A stretch of DNA of 64,000 nt from an uncultured bacterium (GCA_938036315.1 CALHPK010000006.1:1-64000); one strand, 5' to 3'. Counted from the first letter of the stretch, positions 1 through 9,280 are shown. Numbers and translations: made by a program. Notes: generated from the sequence alone by a model not told the origin.

Positions 1-49
1 CATTTTTAATTTTTTCTGATTATTATATTATATGTGTAAAGTAAAACTT

Positions 50-68
50 TATACTTTATACAAGGAGG
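50..68 (+). promoter_or_regulatory. Candidate -10 box and Shine-Dalgarno of the flavoprotein operon
   Basis: A TATACT hexamer at 50-55 is followed by AGGAGG at 63-68, nine bases before the ATG at 78. Transcription would start around 62, leaving a very short leader. No good -35 box is seen. The strong Shine-Dalgarno contrasts with many other first genes in the window. Confidence 0.5.
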
Positions 69-77
69 ATAGGGAAT

Positions 78-1718
78 ATGCAAAAATATGATGCAATAGT
101 CGTTGGAGCGGGAATAAATGGGCTAGCTTGTGCTTGTTATCTCCAAAAATCGGGATTGAAAACATTAATTCTTGAAAAAAGAAACGAGTGTGCCCCGTTT
201 GCCCTTACAGAAGACATATTCGGAGCCGGAATTCCGGTAGATACTCACGCTGGAGTTTGTTTCCTACCAATGAGCCCAGTCTGGGGAGATCTCGAGCTTG
301 ATAAATTCGGATTCGATCTTATCGTAGCTGTCCCAGCTGCAGCAACTGTATGGGAAGATAAAAATATAATCTGGTATCTCAACCCAGAAAAAACATACGA
401 GTCCTTATCAAAGTTCTCAGAAAAAGATGCCAAAACATTTGTCGAGATAGCATCAAAAATTGCTCCAGATATCCCAGAAATTCTTGAAACCTGCGTTTTC
501 TCTCAGGCAGAAGATAGTAAGTTAGATTACTTTTGGAATCTATCAAAATACTTTGGATTTCCCCCGCGTGATTTCAAAAGTATGAACGCATTTGAGCTTC
601 TGGATCTTATTTATGAGAATGAATGGGTAAAAACAGCTGCGTTCGGAGCTATGGATATTGCTGTATTTGGGGATCCAGCTGAAAAAGGAGAAGGAGCCGT
701 GATGGCATCTCTTGCTTTCACAATAGCAATTGGAGTTCCTCGCGGAGGAATGCATACTTTGCCTCATTCTCTCATTCGTTGTTTCAAGTATCATGGGGGA
801 ACTTTATTTCTAAACGCCCCAGTTGCCAAAGTTGAAAATAAGGAAGGAGGTGGATTCAGAGTTGTGTTGGATGAATCCGCTCCATATCCCGAAAAAGAAT
901 TCATTTCAGATATTGTGGTTATGCATACAAGTCCGCCTGTTTCACTCCAAATAATTGATAACGATCTCCTGAAAAGAGAGGATGAGGAACTTTACAAAAA
1001 AATGGTAGAGTGGGATATGACAGGACACTGTGCCTTCACTTCGTACTTCCTTATGAGAGATATAAAATGGAGATCCGAAAATTGGAATCCAGATGTGCAG
1101 AAAGTTCCGTTTCCACTGAGAGCCTATAACTCCTGGGAGCATGCGAAAATATCAAAACAAAAGGTGAAAAATGAAGAAGTCTTAGATATTATAGGAGATA
1201 TCGCTGAAATGTATAATTTGTCAGCGGTTGACACTTCAAGGTCACGTGGGGGATACAAAGTACTTGTTTTTGAGATGGAATATCCTATAAATTTGAGAAG
1301 ATATGGTGGGATAAAAAGATGGGATGATAGAGAATTTGTCAATATAATACACAATGGGCATATAGAGCTCCTCTCTCGCCTTATCTTGAATTTCAAAGAA
1401 AATCTTGTGTCAAGTACATATTTTACACCAATAGATAATTGGAGAAGAAATCCTTCAGCAATATACGGGCATGAGCTCGGAGGCGATGTGTCTGGTCCTC
1501 AGTGGTATACAGGAAGAATCCCACCACGCTCAAAAATACATGGACTTTATTTTTCGCAAGGAATATGGCCTGCCTCTTTGACCCATCTTGGAAACGGATA
1601 TGTTTGTGCAAAGCAGATAGCAGAGGATCTTGGAATAAGAAAAAAGCAAGAATGGTGGAGGTGGAGACCTTACGAGTATTTTTTAAAAAAGTTGCCAGAA
1701 TTAGAAAAAATACAGTAA
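78..1718 (+). CDS. FAD-dependent oxidoreductase, COG1233 (phytoene-desaturase-like) family, first paralog
   Basis: This 546-residue protein is a predicted flavin amine-oxidase/phytoene-desaturase-type oxidoreductase. Residues 5-35 form a dinucleotide-binding beta-alpha-beta with GAGINGLA followed by an acidic strand end (ILEKR). The C-terminus, around 495-530, has the second FAD-contact segment typical of the family (GLYFSQGIWP...GNGYVCAKQIAEDLG). Length fits COG1233. AGGAGG nine bases upstream supports the ATG. It begins a four-gene run with a paralog at 1816 and two small proteins. The substrate cannot be read from sequence: carotenoid, sterol-like or other polyene chemistry is possible, but no phytoene synthase or isoprenoid gene is nearby. 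Family assignment is firm; function is inference. Confidence 0.88.
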   Translation: MQKYDAIVVGAGINGLACACYLQKSGLKTLILEKRNECAPFALTEDIFGAGIPVDTHAGVCFLPMSPVWGDLELDKFGFDLIVAVPAAATVWEDKNIIWYLNPEKTYESLSKFSEKDAKTFVEIASKIAPDIPEILETCVFSQAEDSKLDYFWNLSKYFGFPPRDFKSMNAFELLDLIYENEWVKTAAFGAMDIAVFGDPAEKGEGAVMASLAFTIAIGVPRGGMHTLPHSLIRCFKYHGGTLFLNAPVAKVENKEGGGFRVVLDESAPYPEKEFISDIVVMHTSPPVSLQIIDNDLLKREDEELYKKMVEWDMTGHCAFTSYFLMRDIKWRSENWNPDVQKVPFPLRAYNSWEHAKISKQKVKNEEVLDIIGDIAEMYNLSAVDTSRSRGGYKVLVFEMEYPINLRRYGGIKRWDDREFVNIIHNGHIELLSRLILNFKENLVSSTYFTPIDNWRRNPSAIYGHELGGDVSGPQWYTGRIPPRSKIHGLYFSQGIWPASLTHLGNGYVCAKQIAEDLGIRKKQEWWRWRPYEYFLKKLPELEKIQ

Positions 1719-1815
1719 AGATAATTAATATGTATAAGACTACCAAACGGAAGGTTGTTTATAAATTTTTATTAGAATAAATTAGTAAAAATTATATAAA
1801 AGAGGAGGTAAAGAT

Positions 1816-3411
1816 ATGGATTATGATGTGGTAGTAGTAGGAGCTGGTCCAAATGGTTTAACTGCTGCTGGATACCTTGCAAAACTCGGATTGAAAGTTG
1901 CTGTGCTCGAACAGTATGTTGAGACTGGAGGAGGACTTGTCACTCAGGAGATATGCGGGTTTAAGCTGAATCACCACGCAACCTATATGCTCTTGGGTGA
2001 GCTTATGCCCCCATTCAAAGAGCTTGAACTTGAAAGGTGGGGTGTAAAATTCATAAGACCAGAAAATCAGATCGCCTTCCTTTTCAAGGATAAAAAGTCT
2101 CTCGTTTTCTATACAGATATAGAAAAGACAAAGGAGCAAATTGCTAAATTCTCACACAGCGATTCCGAAAACTTCCTTAAAATGTTTAAGGAGTTTGAAC
2201 AGATGTTTTATGACTTCCTCCTCCCAGCAACATACTATCCACCAGTAGAAGTAATAACCCAAACTGAAAAACTTCAAAATTCAGATGAACTTGGGAAAAA
2301 AATTGCAGAAATATCAGAGATGACCCCTGTCGAAATACTCGATCACTACAATATAAAAGACAAAAGAATAAGGGGCGCTCTCCTTTACATAATCTCAATG
2401 TTTGGTCTTGAGCCAGATGAGTCTATTGGCTTCCTTGTCCCAATATATGTTGTGAGAGTTCTTAACTCGGCTATTGTCAAAGGAGGTTCTCATCACCTTG
2501 CATCATCTTTGCGCAGAGTAGTTGAGTCATCAGGAGGTCATGTTATTACTTCCTCAAAAGTGAAAAAATTCCTTATAAAAGATGAGAGTTGCTATGGAGT
2601 AGAGCTTGAGAATGGAACTCAGATCAAATCAAAAGTAGTAGTCAGTACATTGAACCCTGAGCAGAATTTTGCAGAACTTATGGAACAATACAATGGAGGA
2701 ATCTTTGATGATCTAAAAGATATTGCTCAAAGGTGGGAGTGGGAGAGATTTTCACTGTTCATTGCTCATAGGGGAATTAGTGGAAAGCCACCAGCATACT
2801 TTGATGATGAAGCATCAAAAAGCTTAAATGTAGTTATGGGTTATGAAAGTGATGACGATATAATGGAGCACATAAAGGCTTGCGAACAAGGGAAACTGGT
2901 AGTAAAGGGTCATGGTTCTTGCCTTTCTCTATTTGACCCTCTTGTTGTGCCAAATCATGTATCCTTTGCTGAGCATCATCTTCTCAGATGGGAATGTTGG
3001 GCTCCATACAAAGAGTGGACATTCCAGGAGAAGAAAGATTTTGCACAAAAATGCTTTGATTTCTGGTGTGAATACTCCCCCTCTCTTGCGGAGTCTAACG
3101 TGATAGTTGAAATTGCTTGGTCCCCAAAAGATATCCAAGATCAAACTCTTACAATGAAGAAAGGCTCAATAAAGCATGGGGCGTATACATCTTTGCAGAT
3201 GGGATACAATAGACCTTCTCCTGAGTGCTCATCAACAAGGACTCCTATCAAGAACCTTTACCTTGGTGGTGCATCAGTTCATCCAGGTGGAATGGTGATC
3301 TTGGGACCGGGGTATATCTCTGCTAAGACTATAGCTGAAGATCTGGGCGTTGAGTGGAAATTTGGAGAACTTGAGATGATAGAGAAAGCAAAGAAAAGGG
3401 GATATTTATAA
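1816..3411 (+). CDS. FAD-dependent oxidoreductase, COG1233 (phytoene-desaturase-like) family, second paralog
   Basis: A 531-residue paralog of the preceding gene. The N-terminal nucleotide-binding fold carries [13 protein letters not shown] (about residues 9-21) and ends in VLEQ; ETGGG near residue 36 is the usual second glycine-rich contact. The C-terminal FAD motif is around 490-520 ([15 protein letters not shown], then [13 protein letters not shown]). AGGAGG at 1803-1808 supports the ATG. The 97-base gap after the first paralog and the five-base run into the next Shine-Dalgarno suggest one operon. The two paralogs differ widely outside the FAD motifs, so they probably act on different substrates or as a heteromer, which is inference. 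Confidence 0.88.
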   Translation: MDYDVVVVGAGPNGLTAAGYLAKLGLKVAVLEQYVETGGGLVTQEICGFKLNHHATYMLLGELMPPFKELELERWGVKFIRPENQIAFLFKDKKSLVFYTDIEKTKEQIAKFSHSDSENFLKMFKEFEQMFYDFLLPATYYPPVEVITQTEKLQNSDELGKKIAEISEMTPVEILDHYNIKDKRIRGALLYIISMFGLEPDESIGFLVPIYVVRVLNSAIVKGGSHHLASSLRRVVESSGGHVITSSKVKKFLIKDESCYGVELENGTQIKSKVVVSTLNPEQNFAELMEQYNGGIFDDLKDIAQRWEWERFSLFIAHRGISGKPPAYFDDEASKSLNVVMGYESDDDIMEHIKACEQGKLVVKGHGSCLSLFDPLVVPNHVSFAEHHLLRWECWAPYKEWTFQEKKDFAQKCFDFWCEYSPSLAESNVIVEIAWSPKDIQDQTLTMKKGSIKHGAYTSLQMGYNRPSPECSSTRTPIKNLYLGGASVHPGGMVILGPGYISAKTIAEDLGVEWKFGELEMIEKAKKRGYL

Positions 3412-3425
3412 AGGAGGTGGAGAAA

Positions 3426-3938
3426 GTGAGACTTTGGTCGAAAGGACTTGGAAAACTTATTCTGCCTTTCGAGATAGATAAAGCTGAGAGTATTTCTGAG
3501 TACGATGACGGTGGCAGAAAAGTAATTCTTATTCAGGGCAGGATCATAGAAAAAAAAGTAAATTGGCCATACAAGATATACCTTGATATTGATGATATGG
3601 TAAGATTCACAGCATTTATGGCTAAAAACAATATCATACTTAGTTATATAAAGTCTTACTGTGGTTATAGATTCATTATATCTACACTGTCGCTGATGCT
3701 CAGAACCATTTTTTTGTATTTACCTGTAGTCATCTTCGAAAAAGTTGTGAGTTTTTTCAAGGGTATTTTCGCATTCAGAAAAGGAGTTAGCCAAGTAAAA
3801 CCTTCAGCACAGGATCAGAAAGTTATGAACTACAAAACTGAGAGTGTAGAAATAGGAAAAACAGAAAATGTTGAAGAAAAAGGAGAGTCAGATACTGTAG
3901 CAATTGAGCAAGTTCAAGCGGGGGGTAAAGCGCAATGA
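3426..3938 (+). CDS. Unknown protein with WSKGLG N-terminus, flavoprotein-associated (larger)
   Basis: I do not recognise a known family. I place the start at GTG 3426, because AGGAGG at 3412-3417 lies eight bases upstream; a GTG at 3417 would sit inside that site. The 170-residue product then begins MRLWSKGLG, matching MKFWSKGLG of the next gene. After about 85 soluble residues there is a hydrophobic segment (about 92-120), then a charged, low-complexity tail rich in Lys, Glu and Val. Alignment by eye with the next product also shows similar spacing of an acidic-Tyr motif, a Trp and an Asp (WPYKIY...DD versus WNYTMT...ND). It may anchor or assist the oxidoreductases at the membrane; this is inferred only from linkage. 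Confidence 0.72.
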   Translation: MRLWSKGLGKLILPFEIDKAESISEYDDGGRKVILIQGRIIEKKVNWPYKIYLDIDDMVRFTAFMAKNNIILSYIKSYCGYRFIISTLSLMLRTIFLYLPVVIFEKVVSFFKGIFAFRKGVSQVKPSAQDQKVMNYKTESVEIGKTENVEEKGESDTVAIEQVQAGGKAQ

Positions 3939-4267
3939 AGTTTTGGTCAAAGGGGCTCGGTTTGAGAAGTCATCTTAATATAGCAGTTGGAACAGAAATT
4001 CCAAAGTATGAAAATCAGTTCATTGTACTTTATGGAACAACCCTACCACCTGTTGTCTGGAACTATACAATGACTATGGGAGTCAACGATTTCCTATCTA
4101 TTTTAAAGGTCGGTTTTACTAAAACTTTCCTGAGCTTTCTCCTTTCTCCAAAAAGAGTGTTTAGTGCTTTGAAACTACTATTTTATATATTCTTGATACT
4201 TGTGAAGTTTCCATTTGTATCAAGGCTGATAATTGAACAAAAAACCGATACCGAAGCTGTTAATTAA
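3935..4267 (+). CDS. Unknown protein with WSKGLG N-terminus, flavoprotein-associated (smaller)
   Basis: A 110-residue protein of unrecognised family whose ATG overlaps the previous stop codon (ATGA), indicating translational coupling. It starts MKFWSKGLG, like its neighbour, so the two are probably ancient paralogs. The first 60 residues look like a small beta-rich domain; residues 65-100 are hydrophobic and basic (KLLFYIFLILVKFPF) and could form a membrane anchor. It closes the four-gene cluster with the two COG1233 oxidoreductases. Function is unknown; a shared role as membrane-docking partners is a guess from position and duplicated architecture. Confidence 0.72.
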   Translation: MKFWSKGLGLRSHLNIAVGTEIPKYENQFIVLYGTTLPPVVWNYTMTMGVNDFLSILKVGFTKTFLSFLLSPKRVFSALKLLFYIFLILVKFPFVSRLIIEQKTDTEAVN

Positions 4268-4416
4268 ACACAAATACAAAAATTATATAGGCTTGGTCAC
4301 AGTCTGTTAGAGAAAGCTGAGAAAATTAATTTTGCCCTTGTCAAGTAAATTAAGAGAAATCCCATAGTTTGCACAGGAATTTTTTCCATATATGGTCTTT
4401 AAATTCATGAGTTTAT

Positions 4417-4779
4417 CTATACTGAGAGTTTATCTATCATTTCTTTTATGAATTCGTACGGGGGGAGCGGTAGATATTTACCGTCTATAAAATACACTCG
4501 GCAGGTTAGTCCACCTGGATTTTGCCTGCTTCCTTCTTCGTCTATATCTTTGTCGTTAACTGTAATTGTTGGGGATCCAGGGAATCTTAATTTTTCCGCC
4601 TCAATATCGGTTTTCACTTCGATTACTTCAAGTTCAAATTTTTTACCTTTTTGACTCGAGATCTCATCTATAGCTTTTTTTACTCTTTCTAAAGCTAGAT
4701 TCCAGCTGGGACATCCTTCCCAGAAGAAAACTCGAACTTTATTAGTTTTATTATTATTATTATTTCTTTTTTCCCTCAT
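4417..4779 (-). CDS. Thioredoxin-fold small protein
   Basis: A 120-residue protein with a thioredoxin-like start (VRVFFWEGCPSW, Cys23), a cis-proline-type segment (FPGSPTITVN, 66-75) and a second cysteine at 93 in GGLTCRVY. The CxxC pair is not conserved: only one Cys lies in the active-site loop, as in some members of this group. The first 14 residues include five Asn codons in a row and are probably disordered. The ATG overlaps the stop of the deacetylase-like gene by one base (TAATG), so the two are translated together. Redox or metal-related function is a family-level inference. Confidence 0.7.
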   Translation of the reverse strand: MREKRNNNNNKTNKVRVFFWEGCPSWNLALERVKKAIDEISSQKGKKFELEVIEVKTDIEAEKLRFPGSPTITVNDKDIDEEGSRQNPGGLTCRVYFIDGKYLPLPPYEFIKEMIDKLSV

Positions 4780-5846
4780 TAATTAGAGAGCCACATACTA
4801 AAGTATTTTTGCGAATCAAGGAGTATTTTGTCTACTGTGTGTGTTGAGCTTGTGGTAACATCAGGATTTTTTATATCAGCCATAGTTAGGAGGACTTCCC
4901 TGACGGAGGAAGAGAGTCCATCAATGCTATATCCTCCCTCGAGGATGAAGACGAATCCTCGGGCTCTTGGAGCAGACCTTAATATGATATCGGTGATCAT
5001 TGCGAATCCCTCTTCAGTTAGATTCATATCTCCGAGTGGATCTTTATAATGGGCATCAAATCCTGCCGAAACTATAACTATGTGTGGATCAAATTTTCTT
5101 GATATTTCGGAGAAAATCTCTTCATAGATTTTTTTGTATTCGCCATCGGAAAGTCCAGAAGGTAAAGGAATGTTTATATTGAATCCCTTCCCTTTTCCCT
5201 CTCCGATCTCATCAAATTTCCCTGTCCCTGGGTAGAATGGATATCTATGAGTTGAAAAGTAAAGTACGTCATCTCTGCTATAGAATATTTCTTGGGTTCC
5301 ATTTCCGTGATGGATATCAAAGTCTACTATAAGTATCCTTTCAGCTCCCATTTCTTTAGCTTTTTCAGCTGCAACTGCTGCGTTGTTGTATATGCAGAAT
5401 CCCATAGCTTCTGAGATTGTTGCGTGGTGTCCTGGGGGTCTTGCTAGAACAAATATTTTTTTTAGTTTACCAGATATAACTGTCTCTACCGCTTTCCAAG
5501 ATGCATAAGCTGCTCGCAGTGCTACTGATGAGGTGTCAGGGGAATAGTAAGTATCTGAATCTATGTTCCCATAGTGTCCAGCAAGTCCCTCAACCATTTC
5601 AATATGCTCATGTGAATGAATTTTCCTGAGAAGCTCTTTAGTTTCGTGTATAGCTGGTTCGCCAAGTTCCAGGTGAGAAAATTTATCCCATAGTTTCCCA
5701 AATTTGAGCGTCTGTACTATGGCAGTTAGTCTAGATGGATTCTCGGGATGAGAGTAGAACGGCTTGTGCTCAAGGAATATTTCATCAAAAATGATTCCGA
5801 CTTCCTTCAATTTGTGGCTGGCTTCCAAAGTTTCAATTTGTGACAT
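4779..5846 (-). CDS. Histone deacetylase family amidohydrolase (AcuC/acetylpolyamine type)
   Basis: A 355-residue zinc deacetylase of the arginase/HDAC fold. The catalytic His pair is in RPPGHHA (His140-141). Zinc ligands are Asp177 and His179 in DFDIHHGNGTQ and Asp264 in SAGFDAH. The LEGGY motif with the transition-state Tyr306 is present. All key residues are intact, so it should be active on an acetylated substrate such as a polyamine, protein lysine or small molecule; bacterial members cannot be separated by motif alone. It lies first in a two-gene unit with the thioredoxin-fold gene, divergent from the iron-sulfur scaffold gene 112 bases away. Confidence 0.92.
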   Translation of the reverse strand: MSQIETLEASHKLKEVGIIFDEIFLEHKPFYSHPENPSRLTAIVQTLKFGKLWDKFSHLELGEPAIHETKELLRKIHSHEHIEMVEGLAGHYGNIDSDTYYSPDTSSVALRAAYASWKAVETVISGKLKKIFVLARPPGHHATISEAMGFCIYNNAAVAAEKAKEMGAERILIVDFDIHHGNGTQEIFYSRDDVLYFSTHRYPFYPGTGKFDEIGEGKGKGFNINIPLPSGLSDGEYKKIYEEIFSEISRKFDPHIVIVSAGFDAHYKDPLGDMNLTEEGFAMITDIILRSAPRARGFVFILEGGYSIDGLSSSVREVLLTMADIKNPDVTTSSTHTVDKILLDSQKYFSMWLSN

Positions 5847-5958
5847 TTTTATAATTTATCTTCTCTCACTTTTGTAGATTTAATTTCGCTATTTTTAATG
5901 GGTCTATAAAAATTGCGAATAAAGCTATTCTGTCTAAGTTTGATGTTAAACTTTTTTG

Positions 5959-6357
5959 ATGTTCGATGATCTATATTACGAATACCTTGCAACAAGATAT
6001 AAAAACCTGAAGAACAAAGGTGTAATAGAAAATGCCGATATTGTCTACGAAGATGGGAATCCAACTTGTGGAGATGTTATAAGGATATATGTTAAACTCT
6101 CTCCTGAGGGAATTATTGAGGATATGAAATTTGATGGTAAAGGATGTACAATATCACAAGTTTCAGCCGATATACTTGCGGATATTGTAAAGGGTAAGAG
6201 ATTAGAAGAAGCCCAAAAGCTTGAAAAAGGTGATTTTATAAACGAGCTGGGAATAGATCTTAGTCCAATAAGGATAAAGTGTGCTCTTTTGAGCTACAAA
6301 GTTTTCAAGATGGGAGCTTACGGGGTAAAGGTGGATGACGAAAGAGTAGATGATTGA
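5959..6357 (+). CDS. IscU/SufU/NifU-N-type iron-sulfur cluster scaffold
   Basis: A 132-residue scaffold protein. It has the three ligand cysteines Cys37 (NPTCGD, with Asp39), Cys63 (GKGCTIS) and Cys108 (RIKCALLSYK), the pattern of IscU/SufU proteins that assemble Fe-S clusters from cysteine-derived sulfur. I prefer ATG 5959 over the in-frame TTG just before it. No Shine-Dalgarno is present; TAAACT at 5947-5952 lies six bases before the ATG, so the mRNA may be leaderless. No cysteine desulfurase or SufBCD is adjacent. The SufU assignment over IscU is uncertain: the typical SufU insertion is not obvious. Confidence 0.88.
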   Translation: MFDDLYYEYLATRYKNLKNKGVIENADIVYEDGNPTCGDVIRIYVKLSPEGIIEDMKFDGKGCTISQVSADILADIVKGKRLEEAQKLEKGDFINELGIDLSPIRIKCALLSYKVFKMGAYGVKVDDERVDD

Positions 6358-6413
6358 AACTGAAGATACAAGGTTAAAGTAGCTTATGTAAAATTATAAG
6401 TCAAATTTTCGGT

Positions 6414-7415
6414 ATGGCGAGGCTATTTTATTTTACAAATCCATACGCAAAAGGAGAATTTTTGATAAAAAGGAAAGACTTTGTTCCAGCTTATATAAAG
6501 CTCAGGGAGGAAGGTTTGTGGAAAATTCGTGAGAAGGTCGATAGAGCATTGGAATCTTTGAAAAACTGTAGGGTTTGTCCAAGGAATTGCGGAGTTAATA
6601 GGTATGAAAAAATAGGTGTTTGTAGGGTGGGTAGGTATGCTGTGGTTTCAAGCGCCTTCCCACACTTTGGAGAGGAAGACTGCTTACGGGGAAGGAGAGG
6701 GTCAGGAACAATATTCTTTGCGTTCTGTAATCTCAGGTGTGTATTCTGCCAAAATTTTTCAATCTCTTGGAAAGGAGAGGATTCAGTCGTATCTGAACCA
6801 AAGGAAATTGCGAAGCTTATGATAATGCTTCAGGAAAGAGGATGTCATAACATAAATTTAGTTACGCCCGAGCATGTTGTACCTCAGGTTGTTGAGGCTA
6901 TACATTACGCTGTGGAGATGGGGTTGACAATTCCTATTGTGTATAATACGAGTGCTTATGATTCTGAGGAGTCGATTGAAATTTTGGATGGAATAGTAGA
7001 TATATATATGCCAGACTTCAAAATTTGGGATTCTGAAAAATCGTGGAAATACCTTGGGGTTAGGGATTATCCAGATGTAGCAAGAAGGATAATAAAGAAA
7101 ATGTATGATCAAGTTGGGGATCTCAAATTTGATGAGGATGGCATTGCTGTGAGAGGGTTACTAGTCAGACACCTTGTTATGCCATCGAATATTGCTGGAA
7201 CAGACAAAATAATGGAGTTTTTGGCGAAGGAAATATCGGTGCATACCTATGTTAATCTGATGGATCAGTATTATCCAGCTGGTTTGGTGTTGATGAAGCC
7301 TCGGAATTACCCTGAGATCTCAAGGAGAATTACAGATGATGAGTTTTATCAAGCTATCAGTTGGGCAAGGAAAGCAGGTCTTTACCGTCTTGATGTTAGG
7401 TGGTTGCCCTATTAA
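6414..7415 (+). CDS. PflX-type radical SAM protein (COG1313, pyruvate-formate-lyase-activase-like)
   Basis: A 333-residue radical SAM enzyme. The AdoMet [4Fe-4S] motif CNLRCVFCQN (CxxxCxxC) lies near residue 107. An N-terminal cysteine cluster (CRVCPRNCGVNR...GVCRVG, about 50-75) probably holds a second cluster, as is usual for COG1313. The remainder is a TIM-barrel-like segment ending YRLDVRWLPY. Members resemble glycyl-radical-enzyme activases, but their true role is not established and no glycyl radical enzyme is in the window. The upstream gene is the Fe-S scaffold, 56 bases away. Its 3' end overlaps the convergent cobJ gene by four bases. Confidence 0.88.
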   Translation: MARLFYFTNPYAKGEFLIKRKDFVPAYIKLREEGLWKIREKVDRALESLKNCRVCPRNCGVNRYEKIGVCRVGRYAVVSSAFPHFGEEDCLRGRRGSGTIFFAFCNLRCVFCQNFSISWKGEDSVVSEPKEIAKLMIMLQERGCHNINLVTPEHVVPQVVEAIHYAVEMGLTIPIVYNTSAYDSEESIEILDGIVDIYMPDFKIWDSEKSWKYLGVRDYPDVARRIIKKMYDQVGDLKFDEDGIAVRGLLVRHLVMPSNIAGTDKIMEFLAKEISVHTYVNLMDQYYPAGLVLMKPRNYPEISRRITDDEFYQAISWARKAGLYRLDVRWLPY

Positions 7416-8212
7416 GTTTTCAGGTTTATTTTTACAGAGTATTTGGATGAGTATCCGCGGGGTGTGAGCATTATTCCATTTTTCACGAATGTTGTTGAGT
7501 TTCCAACTATTATTGTTGTGAGCATTCCTAAAGCCTGAGAATCTGTGATGTTTTTGAGACTTGTTATTTCTACTTTCTGCCCATCACGATAAGCGCTTTT
7601 TACTATGGCAACAGGGGTATCTGGGGATCTGTATTCCATAATGATGTCTCTTGCTTTTTGGAGCTGCCATGTTCTCTTTTTGCTGAGGGGGTTATATATT
7701 ACTATGACGAAGTCACCGGATGCGGCGGCGCGAACTCTCTTTTCTATTATTTCCCAGGGAACCAGAAGATCGCTCATAGATATAACGGCAAAGTCCAGAG
7801 AAAGTGGAGCTCCAATAATAGATGCACAGGCTGTTGCTGCGGTAACCCCTGGGATTATCTGAACATCTGGAGCCTCTCCGGGTTTCCAGCCAGATTCCAA
7901 AAGTACTTCCAGAACAATAGGTGCCATACCATAAACCCCAGCATCACCAGAAGAGATTATCGAGACGATTTTCCCTTCACAAGCTTTTTCAATAGCAAGT
8001 TTTGCTCTATCTACCTCTTCTGTCATGCCAGTTTCAATTATTTCTTTACCATTAAGATATGGTCGAAGAAGTTCTACGTAAGTTTCATAGCCAACGATGA
8101 CCTCACTTTTTTCAATGCATTCACGTGCCCACAAGGTCATGTTCTTGATATCTCCGGGTCCGAACCCTACGATAAAGATTACTCCTTTACTATTTCCGCT
8201 GTTGTTCAGCAT
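7412..8212 (-). CDS. cobJ: Precorrin-3B C17-methyltransferase (CobJ/CbiH)
   Basis: A 266-residue SAM-dependent tetrapyrrole methylase. N-terminal IVGFGPGD, then the SSGDAGVYGMA loop and PGVTAATACAS segment, define the CobJ/CbiH subgroup that performs ring contraction and C17 methylation in corrin synthesis. The segment YNPLSKKRTWQLQKA is also typical of this enzyme. It stands alone, with no other cobalamin gene on either side, which is unusual because cob genes normally cluster. It could be part of a dispersed pathway or a remnant of one. The upstream 160 bases contain no cobalamin riboswitch that I can recognise. Confidence 0.9.
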   Translation of the reverse strand: MLNNSGNSKGVIFIVGFGPGDIKNMTLWARECIEKSEVIVGYETYVELLRPYLNGKEIIETGMTEEVDRAKLAIEKACEGKIVSIISSGDAGVYGMAPIVLEVLLESGWKPGEAPDVQIIPGVTAATACASIIGAPLSLDFAVISMSDLLVPWEIIEKRVRAAASGDFVIVIYNPLSKKRTWQLQKARDIIMEYRSPDTPVAIVKSAYRDGQKVEITSLKNITDSQALGMLTTIIVGNSTTFVKNGIMLTPRGYSSKYSVKINLKT

Positions 8213-8373
8213 TACTGTACTTTTTTAGATTAAAAATTTTTACTAAGTAAAAATTTTGTTCGGGATTTATTCCTTAGGATACTTACCTGAGGTTTACTCT
8301 AAGTTCCGCTATACAAGACAACGAAGGTGAAAAGTATTAATTATTTTTATTTAAAATATTTTTATGGATAATT

Positions 8374-9252
8374 ATGAGGAGATTGAAGATAACAGATAAG
8401 GATATAGAGAAGGCATTGGATAGGATTCCTCCTTTCCCAGGTGTTGTTGCGAGGGCACTGAAGTTTTTGCGAGATCCTGCCTCACTTGCCTCAAAAGTTG
8501 CGGAAGAAGTAGCTAAGGATCCGATACTATCATTTGAGATACTCAGGATATCTAATTCTCCCCTCTATGGTTTTTCAAGAAGGATATCATCTCTTGAGCA
8601 CGCCATAGCTTTGCTTGGAATAAAAACTACAGAGTCAGTTATAATGGCTGCGTATGCCAAAACTGTGTATGACAAAGAACTCAAGTTCTTTAAGCTCAAA
8701 AGGGGTGAAATAAGTATTCAATCATTTGTTGGGGGGTATGTAGCTAAGGAGGTGGCACATGATTACTTCCCGGATGTCGAAGGGGTAGCGTTTACATCTG
8801 CCATACTAAGGAATATAGGTAAGCTTGCTATGGAATATTTTCTTGAAAAGTATTATGATGAAGTTCAGGCAGAGCTAAGCAAAGGAAAGTCCTTTGACAA
8901 AATTGAAAAGGAACTTTTTGGCTTCTCATCTGCTGAGATCTCGAGCATGGTTATTAAGAACTGGCAAATCCCGGAGGAGATTGCAGAAGTGGTAAAAGTT
9001 TATAATGAACCTTCTGTACTGAAGGATAAGGCAAGTCCAATCTACAAAGCTGCCGTTGCCGTGCATATTGGTGATAGGATTGCAATGATGACAGGTCTTG
9101 GGGCAAGTATAGATTCGCTCAATTACTCCATTGATGAGACTATATTCAATAATACCAGAATATCAAAATCAGATTTTGAGCGGTACCTTGAGAAAACCAT
9201 TCAAGCTTATCCATCCTTTATAGAGGATATAAAGGACGTAATAGGTGTGTAA
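8374..9252 (+). CDS. HDOD domain protein
   Basis: A 292-residue protein made essentially of one HDOD domain. It starts with the diagnostic PPFPGVVARALKFLRDP, followed by DPILSFEILRISNSPLYG and the helix ISSLEHAIALLGIKTTESVIM. HDOD proteins resemble HD phosphohydrolases without the catalytic metal ligands and act in signalling, chemotaxis or DNA-damage responses. It lies 63 bases upstream of the chemoreceptor-like gene, which has its own promoter. TAAAAT at 8352-8357 is a possible -10, giving a leader of about ten bases. Partner and signal are unknown. Confidence 0.88.
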   Translation: MRRLKITDKDIEKALDRIPPFPGVVARALKFLRDPASLASKVAEEVAKDPILSFEILRISNSPLYGFSRRISSLEHAIALLGIKTTESVIMAAYAKTVYDKELKFFKLKRGEISIQSFVGGYVAKEVAHDYFPDVEGVAFTSAILRNIGKLAMEYFLEKYYDEVQAELSKGKSFDKIEKELFGFSSAEISSMVIKNWQIPEEIAEVVKVYNEPSVLKDKASPIYKAAVAVHIGDRIAMMTGLGASIDSLNYSIDETIFNNTRISKSDFERYLEKTIQAYPSFIEDIKDVIGV

Positions 9253-9280
9253 AGTTGTGTAGGTAATTTGTCCATCTTGC

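Noticed and set aside
3417-3425. GTG at 3417 as start of the first WSKGLG gene
   Set aside because: It lies within the AGGAGG ribosome site; GTG 3426 has correct spacing and gives an N-terminus matching the next protein.
7658-8233. 191-codon plus-strand frame opposite cobJ
   Set aside because: It is antisense to a clear CobJ, with cysteine- and tyrosine-rich composition typical of a shadow frame.
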